This document shows positions 15,266-23,724 of a stretch of 38,982 nucleotides of DNA, in pieces. This stretch comes from Erysipelothrix sp. GTDB taxonomy: Bacteria > Bacillota_I > Bacilli_A > Erysipelotrichales > Erysipelotrichaceae. Under the pieces are notes generated by a model, which worked only from the letters and a program-made list of their open reading frames with translations, searched no databases and was not told the origin of the DNA. Made by a program: the position numbers and the translations under genes. The stretch is from assembly GCA_012841625.1 (NCBI GenBank), contig DUUI01000056.1:1-38982 (forward strand), given 5' to 3'. The number at the start of each line of letters is the position of its first letter. Within the stretch, counting starts at the first letter, position 1.

Positions 15266-16726
15266 ATGAGTAAATTCACTCAAGAAGCCACTCAATTAAT
15301 TGATTTATTAGGTGGCAAAGACAATGTTTCCGCTGCGACTCATTGCGTAACTAGATTGCGTTTTGTGCTCAATGATCCAAACAAAGCTGATATTACTAAA
15401 ATAGAAGCTCTTCCATCTGTTAAGGGTAGTTTTACCCAGGCAGGTCAGTTCCAAATTATTATCGGTAATGAGGTTGACCAATTCTATAATGAGTTCATGG
15501 CTCAAGCTGGTATGGAGGGAACTACAAAAGAAGGTGTTAAAACACAAGCGATGCAACACCAAAACCCAATTCAACGTTTAATGAGTAATTTGGCTGAAAT
15601 ATTTGCGCCAATTATTCCGGCGATCGTTGCGGGTGGTATGATTTTAGGGTTTAGAAATGTTCTTGAAGCTGTTCCAATGTTTACTGATGGTGGTGCGTTT
15701 GATATTGTTAATGGAACTCAAACAATCACCAATATTTCAGTCTTTTGGAATGGTGTTAACCACTTCTTATGGATATTAGGGGAAGCAATCTTCCACTTCT
15801 TACCTGTAAGTATTACTTGGGCTGTGACTCGTAAAATGGGTACTTCTCAAGTTCTTGGTATCGTCTTAGGGATCACATTAGTTTCACCACAATTATTAAA
15901 TGCTTATGGTGTCGCTGGTGGAGGAGAAATTCCAGTATGGGATTTCGGGTTTGCCCAAGTTAATATGATTGGTTACCAAGCACAAGTTATTCCTGCGATG
16001 TTGGCTGGTTTCACACTTGTTTATTTAGAGAGATTCTTTAAAAAGATTATTCCTAATGTAATCCAAATGATTTTTGTTCCATTATTCTCATTGCTAATTT
16101 CTGTTTTAGTAGCGCACCTAGTTTTAGGACCTATTGGTTGGACAATTGGTAAATGGATTTCAGATGCAGTCTATGCAGGATTAACTTCTAGTATTAGAGT
16201 CGTCTTTGCTGGAATCTTCGGATTCTTCTATGCACCTCTGGTTATTACTGGTCTGCACCATATGACAAATGCGATTGATTTACAATTAATGTCAGACTTT
16301 AATGGGACATTATTATGGCCAATGATTGCCTTTAGTAACATTGCTCAAGGTTCTGCGGTTTTAGGTATTTGGTGGTTACATCGCAAGAGTAATCCGGATG
16401 AGTCTCAAATCTCAGTGCCAGCGCTTATTTCATGTTACTTAGGGGTTACTGAGCCAGCTATGTTTGGTATTAACTTGAAATATTCTTACCCATTCATCTC
16501 AGCGATGATTGGATCAGCAATTGCTGCTGTTATTTCAGTTGGTACTGGATTAATGGCTAATTCAATTGGTGTTGGAGGACTTCCTGGCTTCTTAAGCTTC
16601 CCATTCAATAAATGGGGTATGTTCTTCTTGATTGCACTGATTGTGATTGTTGTTCCATTCGCTTTAACTGTTACTCTTGGTAAAAGACAAGAAGCTAAAG
16701 TAGTTGTAGCTGCTGCTGCTGAATAA
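15266..16726 (+). CDS. treP: Trehalose-specific PTS permease, EIIBC
   Basis: 486 residues. EIIB comes first, with the phosphorylated Cys27 in ATHCVTRLRF. The EIIC membrane domain (~105-475) carries GLHHMTNAIDLQL and VTEPAMFGINLKY, typical of the trehalose/sucrose branch and closest in my judgement to TreP. It imports trehalose as trehalose-6-phosphate. No EIIA domain is fused, so an EIIA encoded elsewhere is needed. The ribosome binding site is AAAGGAGAG. The treC gene starts one base after its stop. The RAT/terminator upstream makes expression depend on the LicT-type protein, which this permease probably phosphorylates in the absence of sugar. Confidence 0.93.
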   Translation: MSKFTQEATQLIDLLGGKDNVSAATHCVTRLRFVLNDPNKADITKIEALPSVKGSFTQAGQFQIIIGNEVDQFYNEFMAQAGMEGTTKEGVKTQAMQHQNPIQRLMSNLAEIFAPIIPAIVAGGMILGFRNVLEAVPMFTDGGAFDIVNGTQTITNISVFWNGVNHFLWILGEAIFHFLPVSITWAVTRKMGTSQVLGIVLGITLVSPQLLNAYGVAGGGEIPVWDFGFAQVNMIGYQAQVIPAMLAGFTLVYLERFFKKIIPNVIQMIFVPLFSLLISVLVAHLVLGPIGWTIGKWISDAVYAGLTSSIRVVFAGIFGFFYAPLVITGLHHMTNAIDLQLMSDFNGTLLWPMIAFSNIAQGSAVLGIWWLHRKSNPDESQISVPALISCYLGVTEPAMFGINLKYSYPFISAMIGSAIAAVISVGTGLMANSIGVGGLPGFLSFPFNKWGMFFLIALIVIVVPFALTVTLGKRQEAKVVVAAAAE

Positions 16727-16727
16727 G

Positions 16728-18374
16728 ATGAATATTCCAAATAAGTTTCAATCAGTTGTATACCAAATATATCCTTTGTCATTCAATGATAGCAATGGGG
16801 ATGGATTTGGTGATATACAGGGGATTATCGAAAAGCTCGATTACCTAGAAAAATTGGGTGTTGGTTATATTTGGTCAACTCCATTCTTTAAATCTCCTCA
16901 AAATGACAATGGTTATGACATTTCTAATTATTATGAAATTGAGCCACGTTTTGGAACTTTAGAGGATGTCGAAAGACTAATTGAAGAAGCTTCAAAAAGA
17001 GGTATCGGAATCATGTTTGATATGGTCTTAAATCATACTTCAACAGACCATGAGTGGTTCCAACAAGCACTACAAGGGGATCGTAAAAAACAAGACTACT
17101 ATTTCTTTAAAGACAAAGAGGAAATTGCTAATTGGCAATCAAAGTTTGGTGGCTCAGCCTTTAAATATGTTGAGGATTTAGATTTATATTATCTACACCT
17201 CTTTGATGTCACCCAGGCTGATCTTAACTGGGAGAATCCAGAAGTGTTTATGGAAGTATGTAAAATCGTTAATTTCTGGTTAGAAAAAGGAGTAAAAGGA
17301 TTGAGATTTGATGTTATTAACCTTATTTCTAAACCAGAGACTTTCGAAGATGATCATATTGGTGATGGCCGTCGTTTTTATACGGATGGACCTAAAATCC
17401 ACGAACATCTTCAGGAGTTAAACAAACACACCTTTGGTAAGTATGATGATGTTATCACGGTGGGTGAAATGTCGTCTACAACCATTGAGAATGGAGTTCA
17501 ATATGCTTCTGGGGACGAAAAAGAACTGTCCATGATCTTTAATTTCCATCATTTAAAAGTGGATTACAAAAATAATAATAAGTGGGCACTGAAACCCTTT
17601 GATTTCATTGAACTTAAAAAAATATTATCGGATTGGCAATTAGCCATGCAAGAGAATGATTCATACATGGCTTTGTTCTGGAGTAATCATGATCAACCTA
17701 GAGTTTTATCTAGATTTGGTGATGATCTAAATTATCCAGATGAGTCAGCTAAAATGTTAGCGACGACGATTCATCTAATGCGTGGGATGCCGTATGTGTA
17801 TCAAGGGGATGAGATTGGACTTCCTAATGCTAGATTTTCTAGTATTGATAACTATCGAGATGTAGAATCTCTTAATCATTATGATTTACTACTTCAAGAT
17901 GGTCATACAGAAGAGGAAGTAATTGAAATCATTGGTGAAAGATCACGAGATAATGGTCGGACCCCAATGCCTTGGACTAACAAAGAATATTATGGGTTTA
18001 GCACTAGTGAACCATGGATTAACTTTAGCCAGTCCCCCTCTCTTAAAACTGTTCAAGAACAAATTGACAATCCAGATTCAATCTTCTATTACACTCAAAA
18101 ACTAATACAACTTCGTAAAGAGTTGCCGATCATCTCTTTTGGACGAATTGAGTTTGAACTTCTAGAAGATCCAAATCTCTTTGTTTATAAGAGATATTAT
18201 GAAAATCAAGAATTACTTGTAATCAATAATTTCTATGCAAGTGAGGTCACTTACACTATTAGACATGTTGATGCAGAAATACTGATTAGTAATTATCCTG
18301 AACCAAAATTAGAACAACATTTAGTTCTAAAACCTTATCAGTCATTAGTATTATTAATGAATAAAGCGGACTAA
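16728..18374 (+). CDS. treC: Trehalose-6-phosphate hydrolase (GH13)
   Basis: 548 residues, cleaving trehalose-6-phosphate to glucose and glucose-6-phosphate in the cytoplasm. GH13 catalytic residues are visible: nucleophile D195 in GLRFDVINLI, acid/base E247 in TVGEMSSTT and D322 in SNHDQPR. The stretches HLFDVTQADLNWEN and FHHLKVDY closely follow B. subtilis TreA as I remember it, separating it from oligo-1,6-glucosidases. It directly follows treP with no evident ribosome binding site (TAAGATG), suggesting re-initiation after treP translation. The terminator stem overlaps its last codons. Confidence 0.95.
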   Translation: MNIPNKFQSVVYQIYPLSFNDSNGDGFGDIQGIIEKLDYLEKLGVGYIWSTPFFKSPQNDNGYDISNYYEIEPRFGTLEDVERLIEEASKRGIGIMFDMVLNHTSTDHEWFQQALQGDRKKQDYYFFKDKEEIANWQSKFGGSAFKYVEDLDLYYLHLFDVTQADLNWENPEVFMEVCKIVNFWLEKGVKGLRFDVINLISKPETFEDDHIGDGRRFYTDGPKIHEHLQELNKHTFGKYDDVITVGEMSSTTIENGVQYASGDEKELSMIFNFHHLKVDYKNNNKWALKPFDFIELKKILSDWQLAMQENDSYMALFWSNHDQPRVLSRFGDDLNYPDESAKMLATTIHLMRGMPYVYQGDEIGLPNARFSSIDNYRDVESLNHYDLLLQDGHTEEEVIEIIGERSRDNGRTPMPWTNKEYYGFSTSEPWINFSQSPSLKTVQEQIDNPDSIFYYTQKLIQLRKELPIISFGRIEFELLEDPNLFVYKRYYENQELLVINNFYASEVTYTIRHVDAEILISNYPEPKLEQHLVLKPYQSLVLLMNKAD

Positions 18375-18386
18375 CATCCGCTTTTT
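18363..18386 (+). terminator. Terminator of the trehalose operon
   Basis: AAAGCGGA, loop CTAACA, TCCGCTTTTT. A perfect eight-pair stem with a T tract. The treC stop codon lies in the loop. Confidence 0.93.
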
Positions 18387-18425
18387 AATTGTTTGGCATA
18401 CGATCAAGACCTGCTTGTTTGTTTC

Positions 18426-18498
18426 TTTATAAGCCTTAAAGAGTATAATGAATAATATACTACTAGTAATAACAATACTAATTATATAGGCTTATAAA
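18426..18498. repeat. 73-base inverted-repeat element before the amidohydrolase gene
   Basis: The perfect arms TTTATAAGCC (18426-18435) and GGCTTATAAA (18489-18498) flank 53 AT-rich bases. These include a nested repeat AGTATA/TATACT. It lies in the promoter region of the downstream gene. It could be an operator pair, a leader hairpin or a very small mobile repeat. Confidence 0.5.
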
Positions 18499-18549
18499 AA
18501 CCGCAGACTTTAGAGAGAATTCGATTATATTAGATATGGAGGACAATGA

Positions 18550-19722
18550 ATGTTATTAGAAATGCTTGATGCAAAACTTGAATCCAAAGAACAAGACATG
18601 ATTAAGATTAGAAGGTATTTACATGCTCATCCAGAGGTATCTTATCAAGAGAGAGAAACGAGTAAATACATCGCTCAGTTCTATCAGGATAAAGATGTTG
18701 AAATAACAACGAATGTGGGTGGATATGGTATTAAAGTTGTTATTGATACTAAAAGAGCTGGTAAGAATATTGCGATTAGAGCTGATTTTGATGCCTTAGC
18801 TATTCCTGATGAGACTGGTACTGAGTATGCTTCAATTTATCCTGGAATCTCTCATGCTTGTGGCCATGATGCTCATACCGCTTATTTAATGAAGTTAGCT
18901 GAAACATTTATTGAAATGAGGGATAACTTAGCGGGTAAAATCACGATTATTCACCAACCTGCTGAAGAGCTGCCACCAGGAGGCGCTCAATTTATGATTG
19001 AGGATGGTGTTTTAGAGGGTGTTGATGAAATTTATGGAATTCATGTGATGAGTACTATGGACTTTGGTAATATCTTCTACCATCATGGAAATACGATGCA
19101 AGCACGAGCAAAATTTGAAATCACTCTTAAGGGCAATGGAGGTCATGGGGCTAGCCCTCATGAAGCAAATGATAGTATCGTTGCGGCTAGTCATTTAGTG
19201 GTCGCACTACAGACGATTGTTAGTCGACGCTTGAATCCTTTTGAGTCTGGAGTTGTTACAATTGGTGAATTTAGAGGGACTGGACAATTTAATGTTATTA
19301 AAGATAGTGTTAAACTTGTTGGTGACGTTCGTTCAATGAGCTCTAAGACCGGTCAATTATTACAGCAACAAATTACACAAATAGTTCATGGTATTGGACA
19401 AACATTTGGTTGTGATGTTATTTTTGATTATAAAAACGACTACCCTGTTTTATTCAATAATCATGAACTAACAGATTCAGTCGTTACTATATTAAATGAG
19501 TATAAGATTGGTGAGGTTAAGGATAGCGGCTTATTATCCCCTTCTGAGGATTTTGCTTACTACTCACAGATTATACCAGCTTGTTTCTTTTTTGTTGGCG
19601 CAAAACCTAATGGCCCGTTCTACCCTCATCACCATCCAAAATTCAATATCGATGAACGTAGTTTATTAATCTCTGCAAAAGCGATGGGTCGGGTTGTATT
19701 AAGAGCTATGAATCTGATTTAG
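18550..19722 (+). CDS. M20-family amidohydrolase (N-acyl amino acid / hippurate hydrolase type)
   Basis: 390 residues. Metal-binding and catalytic motifs of the M20D group: RADFDALAIPDETG (77-90), HACGHDAHTAY (102-112, with the metal-ligand C104 and H106), QPAEE with E139-E140, and GIHV with a third His near 164. A dimerisation domain begins near residue 185 (GNGGHGASPHEAND), and a final HPKF supplies the last ligand region. Family members release amino acids from N-acyl, N-acetyl or indole conjugates. The exact substrate is unknown. The ribosome binding site is GGAGGA. Its stop lies 17 bases inside the convergent osmoprotectant permease gene. Confidence 0.92.
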   Translation: MLLEMLDAKLESKEQDMIKIRRYLHAHPEVSYQERETSKYIAQFYQDKDVEITTNVGGYGIKVVIDTKRAGKNIAIRADFDALAIPDETGTEYASIYPGISHACGHDAHTAYLMKLAETFIEMRDNLAGKITIIHQPAEELPPGGAQFMIEDGVLEGVDEIYGIHVMSTMDFGNIFYHHGNTMQARAKFEITLKGNGGHGASPHEANDSIVAASHLVVALQTIVSRRLNPFESGVVTIGEFRGTGQFNVIKDSVKLVGDVRSMSSKTGQLLQQQITQIVHGIGQTFGCDVIFDYKNDYPVLFNNHELTDSVVTILNEYKIGEVKDSGLLSPSEDFAYYSQIIPACFFFVGAKPNGPFYPHHHPKFNIDERSLLISAKAMGRVVLRAMNLI

Positions 19723-20329
19723 TTTTAAATCGTTTTTCGATGAGTTTCAAAATAGCATTAACGAGAATTGCTAATAGACCTGCTAAGATGCTGCCAACAA
19801 TAATTTTATCGTTATTTCGCGTGTTTAATCCTTCAAATATAATTCTACCTAGTCCACCAGCATTAATGCTTGCGGCAATGACAGTTATTCCAATCGTGGA
19901 TAGAATCGATAAGCGGATTCCTGTAAAGATTGAGTCTTTGGCTAATGGCAATTGGATTTTAAATAATATCTGGTGATTACTCATTCCCATCCCTTGTGCA
20001 GCTTCTATTATGGATGGTTCAATATTCATTAAACCGTCTAAAAAGTTGTTTAACAAAATATACTGTTGATAGATTACTAAAACAATAATAGCTGATGTTC
20101 GTCCTAAGCCAGTAAATGGAATCATTAATCCAAAGAATGCCAAGCTTGGAATAGAGAATAACATGGCTAAAAAAGCTTTTAATAATAATTGAACTGTTCT
20201 GTTTTTAATTGAAAAATAGGTTAACATTGATGCAAGAATAATCGAAAAGAAAAGAGTGATTAATACAATTTGAGTGTGTTGTGCTAATGCACTTACGATG
20301 TCGTCAAATCGATTAATTAAATAGTTCAT
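19706..20329 (-). CDS. opuCD: Osmoprotectant ABC transporter permease (OpuCD-like)
   Basis: 207 residues, about six membrane helices, with the binding-protein-dependent permease loop IEAAQGMGMSNHQILFKIQLPLA (residues ~113-135), which contacts the ATPase. It is a close relative of the permease encoded at 21956-22582, as expected for the paired OpuCB/OpuCD subunits. It is the last gene of the operon, starting with a four-base overlap. No terminator follows, and the 3' end runs into the opposite-strand amidohydrolase gene. Confidence 0.88.
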   Translation of the reverse strand: MNYLINRFDDIVSALAQHTQIVLITLFFSIILASMLTYFSIKNRTVQLLLKAFLAMLFSIPSLAFFGLMIPFTGLGRTSAIIVLVIYQQYILLNNFLDGLMNIEPSIIEAAQGMGMSNHQILFKIQLPLAKDSIFTGIRLSILSTIGITVIAASINAGGLGRIIFEGLNTRNNDKIIVGSILAGLLAILVNAILKLIEKRFKTKSDS

Positions 20330-21087
20330 CTTGTAAATACTTCCACTTGTTGTTTGGCAATTCCGATTAGTTTTCCGACAAACTCATTGCTGGGAGTGCT
20401 TATAATCTCTTTAGGTGTTCCAAACTGTTGTATTTTACCTTGATCCATTACCATGACGCGTGAGCCTAATAATAATGCTTCATTGACATCATGGGTTACA
20501 AAAAGAAAGGTTTTTTGAGCTGATTGGTGAATCTTTAATATATCTTGTTGTAAGCGTAATCGATTTATGGCATCAATTGAGGCGAATGGTTCATCTAGTA
20601 AAACCATGTTCGGATTGGCGGCTAAGCCTCTTGCTAATCCGACTCTTTGTTGCTCACCTCCAGATAGTTGATGAGGATAGCGATCCTTATATTCATTGTA
20701 ATCAAGACCGATCAATTCCATCATTTCGATAATACGAGATGTATTTGATTTTGTATCCTTTGTTTGTAGTTTCAATACCATTTCGATATTTTGATGAATC
20801 GTCATATGAGGAAACAAACCAACTTGTTGAATCACATATCCAATTTTACGTCTTAGCATGACTGGATCTTGTTTAGATATATCTTCGCCATAATACTCTA
20901 TTGTTCCAGATGTTGGTTCAATCAATCGATTGACCATTTTTAAAAGAGTTGACTTACCACTACCAGATGAGCCTAAGATTGTAATAAATTCACCTTCATA
21001 GATTAAAGCACTCACATCATCTAATGCTTCAATCTGACTATTTCGATAAACTTTTGTAATGTGTTTGAATTCTAAGGCTGTTTTCAT
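20326..21087 (-). CDS. opuCA: Osmoprotectant ABC transporter ATP-binding protein (OpuCA-like, no CBS domains)
   Basis: 253 residues. Walker A GSSGSGKST near 39-47, signature LSGGEQQR, Walker B MVLLDEPFASID, and switch His in VTHDVNEA. The DEPFASIDAINR form is typical of the OpuC/ProV group. It stops at about residue 250 without the C-terminal CBS pair found in many OpuCA proteins, which senses ionic strength in relatives such as OpuA. This system may therefore be tuned differently. Four-base overlaps on both sides (ATGA) show a tightly coupled operon. Confidence 0.9.
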   Translation of the reverse strand: MKTALEFKHITKVYRNSQIEALDDVSALIYEGEFITILGSSGSGKSTLLKMVNRLIEPTSGTIEYYGEDISKQDPVMLRRKIGYVIQQVGLFPHMTIHQNIEMVLKLQTKDTKSNTSRIIEMMELIGLDYNEYKDRYPHQLSGGEQQRVGLARGLAANPNMVLLDEPFASIDAINRLRLQQDILKIHQSAQKTFLFVTHDVNEALLLGSRVMVMDQGKIQQFGTPKEIISTPSNEFVGKLIGIAKQQVEVFTR

Positions 21088-21959
21088 TTATTCAATGACT
21101 CATAAAATTCTTTCGCAACATCTGTGTATTCTTGACTTTCAACATCGACTTTCGCATTTAGTTCAATTACTTTTTTTGTATCCAGTTGAGCTGAAATATA
21201 GTTTAGAATACTCTCAATTTCAGGATGTCTATCTAAAACTTCGCTATGAATAATTGGTGTTAAATGGTATGGTGGCCACACTTGTTTATCATCAACCATC
21301 ACTGTATAATCTGGGCTAATTAATGGCCCTTCAGTTGTATAGGCTGGGGCTGCATCTGCTTCATTAGCATCTAAGATATCATATTTAAGGGCATTGCTAT
21401 AGATAGTTGAAGACTTCCAATTAAATGGCCCATAAACTTCTTCCAAAGCTGGTAAAGCATCTTGGCGAACATCAAATTCACCTTGAGAAGCAAAGCGAAT
21501 TTCATGAGCATGTTCCTGCAAATCTGATAAAGTGACTATCCCAAACTGCTGAGCGATATCACTTCTTAAAACAATACCTTGTCCATCATTTGCTGTGGAC
21601 ATCTCTAACCATACGATATCAAATTCGTCCAAATAGCCTTGCTTAACGACATCATAAACTTCTTGAGGATCTGTAATTAAATCCCTCTTCAAATGAACTA
21701 GTAAACCTGTTCCAGTGTATTCAGGATATAGATCAATTTCATCGTTTATCATGGATGTGTGGATTAATGAACCAGCAATGTTGAATGTCCTTTCAACTTC
21801 AAAGCCATTCTCTTCTAATGCTAAAGCATAAAGTTCAGCTACAATATTACTCTCGGCAAATGATTTTGATCCAATACGGATAAGATTGTTTTCAGCACTT
21901 GGGGCTGAGCTACAAGCAGTTATTAATAGAACTAATAATATAACAATATATTTTTTCAT
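21084..21959 (-). CDS. opuCC: Osmoprotectant-binding lipoprotein (OpuCC-like)
   Basis: 291 residues. Lipoprotein signal with lipobox LITAC (Cys16) after a short hydrophobic stretch. The mature part is a two-lobed OpuAC/OpuCC-type binding protein: IRIGSKSFAESNIVAELYA near the start, DLYPEYTGTGLLVHL near residue 77, and several tyrosines in the binding cleft. Likely ligands are choline, glycine betaine or carnitine. Specificity cannot be read from the sequence. It sits between the first permease and the ATPase with four-base overlaps. Confidence 0.9.
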   Translation of the reverse strand: MKKYIVILLVLLITACSSAPSAENNLIRIGSKSFAESNIVAELYALALEENGFEVERTFNIAGSLIHTSMINDEIDLYPEYTGTGLLVHLKRDLITDPQEVYDVVKQGYLDEFDIVWLEMSTANDGQGIVLRSDIAQQFGIVTLSDLQEHAHEIRFASQGEFDVRQDALPALEEVYGPFNWKSSTIYSNALKYDILDANEADAAPAYTTEGPLISPDYTVMVDDKQVWPPYHLTPIIHSEVLDRHPEIESILNYISAQLDTKKVIELNAKVDVESQEYTDVAKEFYESLNK

Positions 21960-22582
21960 CGTAATTTCCTCCCTATCAATAGATATTGTAAAAACGATAT
22001 AAATAACCCACCTAAGATGGATAAGACTGCGACAAGTAAACCACCAGTTAATAACATCTCTTGTCGATTAAGATTAAGTCCTGTAAAGATGATATTCCCT
22101 AATCCCCCACCACCAATATAGGTTGCTAGAGTGGCAGAAGCAATAATTTGAACAAAGCTACTTGCAACTCCAGTAAAGATGGCTGGTAATGCTAAAGGTA
22201 TCTGAACTTTTTTTAATAATTGATCTTGACTTAAGCCCATACCTTGACCACTTTCCAAATATTGAGGATTAATATTAGTAAAACCATCAATTGTATTTAG
22301 GATGACTGGAACAATGCCAATCATCACTAAAGCGGTCACAGAAGGAATAATACCTGTCTTTAATAGTGGCAACATTAATAATAGTAGAGCTAAGCTTGGA
22401 ATTACTTTTAGTGTATTAAATACACCCAAAACTGCAGTTCCTATCTTAGGACGCTTATAAACAAAGTAACCAATAAGAACACCTAAAAGTGTACAAATCG
22501 CTAAAGCGAGTACACTCAGATAAAGATGTTCAGTAATTCCTTTGATAATAACTGATGTGTTACTTCTAATATAGTTAAGCAT
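21956..22582 (-). CDS. opuCB: Osmoprotectant ABC transporter permease (OpuCB-like)
   Basis: 208 residues, about six helices, with the permease loop LESGQGMGLSQDQLLKKVQIPLA (residues ~109-131). It is the first gene of the four-gene operon in the order permease, binding protein, ATPase, permease. The better known opuC order starts with the ATPase. The start has no ribosome binding site. TAGAAT lies six bases before ATG in the context GTGTAGAAT, matching the other leaderless candidates in this window. Confidence 0.88.
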   Translation of the reverse strand: MLNYIRSNTSVIIKGITEHLYLSVLALAICTLLGVLIGYFVYKRPKIGTAVLGVFNTLKVIPSLALLLLMLPLLKTGIIPSVTALVMIGIVPVILNTIDGFTNINPQYLESGQGMGLSQDQLLKKVQIPLALPAIFTGVASSFVQIIASATLATYIGGGGLGNIIFTGLNLNRQEMLLTGGLLVAVLSILGGLFISFLQYLLIGRKLR

Positions 22583-22588
22583 ACTATT

Positions 22589-22594
22589 ATTCTA
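22589..22594 (-). promoter_or_regulatory. -10 box of the opuC operon (leaderless candidate)
   Basis: Minus strand GGTGTAGAAT, then AATAGT, then ATG at 22582. The same GTGTA(T/G)AAT-N6-ATG layout is seen before licT and before the 149-aa membrane protein. Confidence 0.5.
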
Positions 22595-22603
22595 CACCAT
22601 CTA

Positions 22604-23520
22604 ACAACAAGATGCTTTAATGGTACTTGTTTAATATTTCGGATTTAATAGTCTCGCCGTGACCTTAGTAGGAGTATGAGACATAAACAAAAGACTTGTG
22701 TTTTGTTCTTTTTCTGCTGCGACTAAACCCCTAGTGTAAACATCATTATCAATTTTAAGAAAATTCGATTCTAATGTAACCAATTTAACAAGATTTGGTC
22801 ATTTTAAACTGATGATTTTGAGTCTTTAGGTTACATTTTCACGCTTTCTTGACAATAAATGGACCTAACCACTAAAAACCCTTCTGTTTATTGGGAATTT
22901 GAAATCAATGTTTTTGGTGACTTTAGATTGCCTTGACTTTAGTCAAGAATCACGTAGACAAAAAAGTTTTACTGAAGATGCGAATCATGATGCTAACGCA
23001 ATGAACAAGACAAAAATGTACAAGCCCGCTTGGGTTGCTGGTCGAAGTGAATAAATTGAGCATCATGGTCAAGAGAAACTTAAAGCAAAAAAATACGATT
23101 AATATCGTAAAATTTAGGAGTATTATTTTTGTGTTTCTTGACTCTGTATAGAGTGAGACAGGTAAATGGGGTGCATGTAGTACAAGAGATAATGAATTGT
23201 AGAAACTTGCGCCCGACCTTTTTCAAAGCTAGACCATCAATCAAACTTTGCTTTCTTTTGTCATTGTCCTTGTCTTTTTTTTCTATCCTAACCCCCCTAT
23301 TCTTTTATCGCTTTCCCCTGCCAAACTATCATCACTCACATCTGTCCCTCGCTTTTGAACTCTCGCCCTGTTCATATAAAATACATCCTAGTATTTTGTT
23401 TGATGTCAATAGCTTATATGGCGAGGGATTTAATTACTGTTACTTACGAGAAATATCAGGTTCTTCATGAACTAAAAACATACGAAAACAACTTTATTTA
23501 ATCATCACTTATGTTATTAT
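22604..23520. other. Intergenic region with many inverted repeats, no convincing gene
   Basis: Roughly 0.9 kb without a credible coding region. It holds many paired segments: GTCTC/GAGAC with an AACAAAA/TTTTGTT hairpin (about 22650-22710), AATGTAACC/GGTTACATT (22773-22837), CTTGACT-TT-AGTCAAG (22932-22947), CATGATGCT/AGCATCATG (22986-23067), TACGAT-TAAT-ATCGTA (23094-23109) and TCCCTCGC/GCGAGGGA (23345-23428). A pyrimidine-rich tract covers about 23262-23330. An open frame at 23129-23470 has no ribosome binding site and unnatural composition, so I do not call it. The region may be decayed foreign DNA, structured RNA or both. Confidence 0.5.
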
Positions 23521-23526
23521 TATACT
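23498..23526 (+). promoter_or_regulatory. Promoter for the bacteriocin-like locus
   Basis: TTAATC (23498-23503), 17 bases, TATACT (23521-23526). Transcription from here would give a leader of about 190 bases before the ATG at 23725. Confidence 0.45.
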
Positions 23527-23538
23527 AACATGTAACAA

Positions 23539-23621
23539 ACGATTAATTACTCATTGGAGTTAAGATCCATTGAAAACTATGACAGGAGTAATGCATATGA
23601 GTAATCCTTGGAATTAATCGT
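23539..23621 (+). promoter_or_regulatory. Leader hairpin containing a mini-ORF
   Basis: The left arm ACGATTAATTACTCAT (23539-23554) pairs with ATGAGTAAT (23597-23605) and AATTAATCGT (23612-23621), sharing the central AATT. The right arm holds a tiny reading frame, MSNPWN (23597-23617), with AGGAG eight bases before its ATG. The layout recalls leader-peptide attenuation, but no terminator is evident behind it, so the role is unknown. Confidence 0.4.
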
Positions 23622-23724
23622 CGATTAGTTTGAAACGATAATACTAACTGTCCAGTTGAAGAAATACAAAACATGTATAACCTGGGATATCAAAACAAAA
23701 ACAAAAATAGAAAGGAATAATCTT

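Noticed and set aside
23129-23470. 113-residue open frame in the intergenic region
   Set aside because: No ribosome binding site fits, the start is non-ATG, and composition is dominated by a pyrimidine-rich tract giving Ser/Phe/Leu runs. It crosses several inverted repeats.
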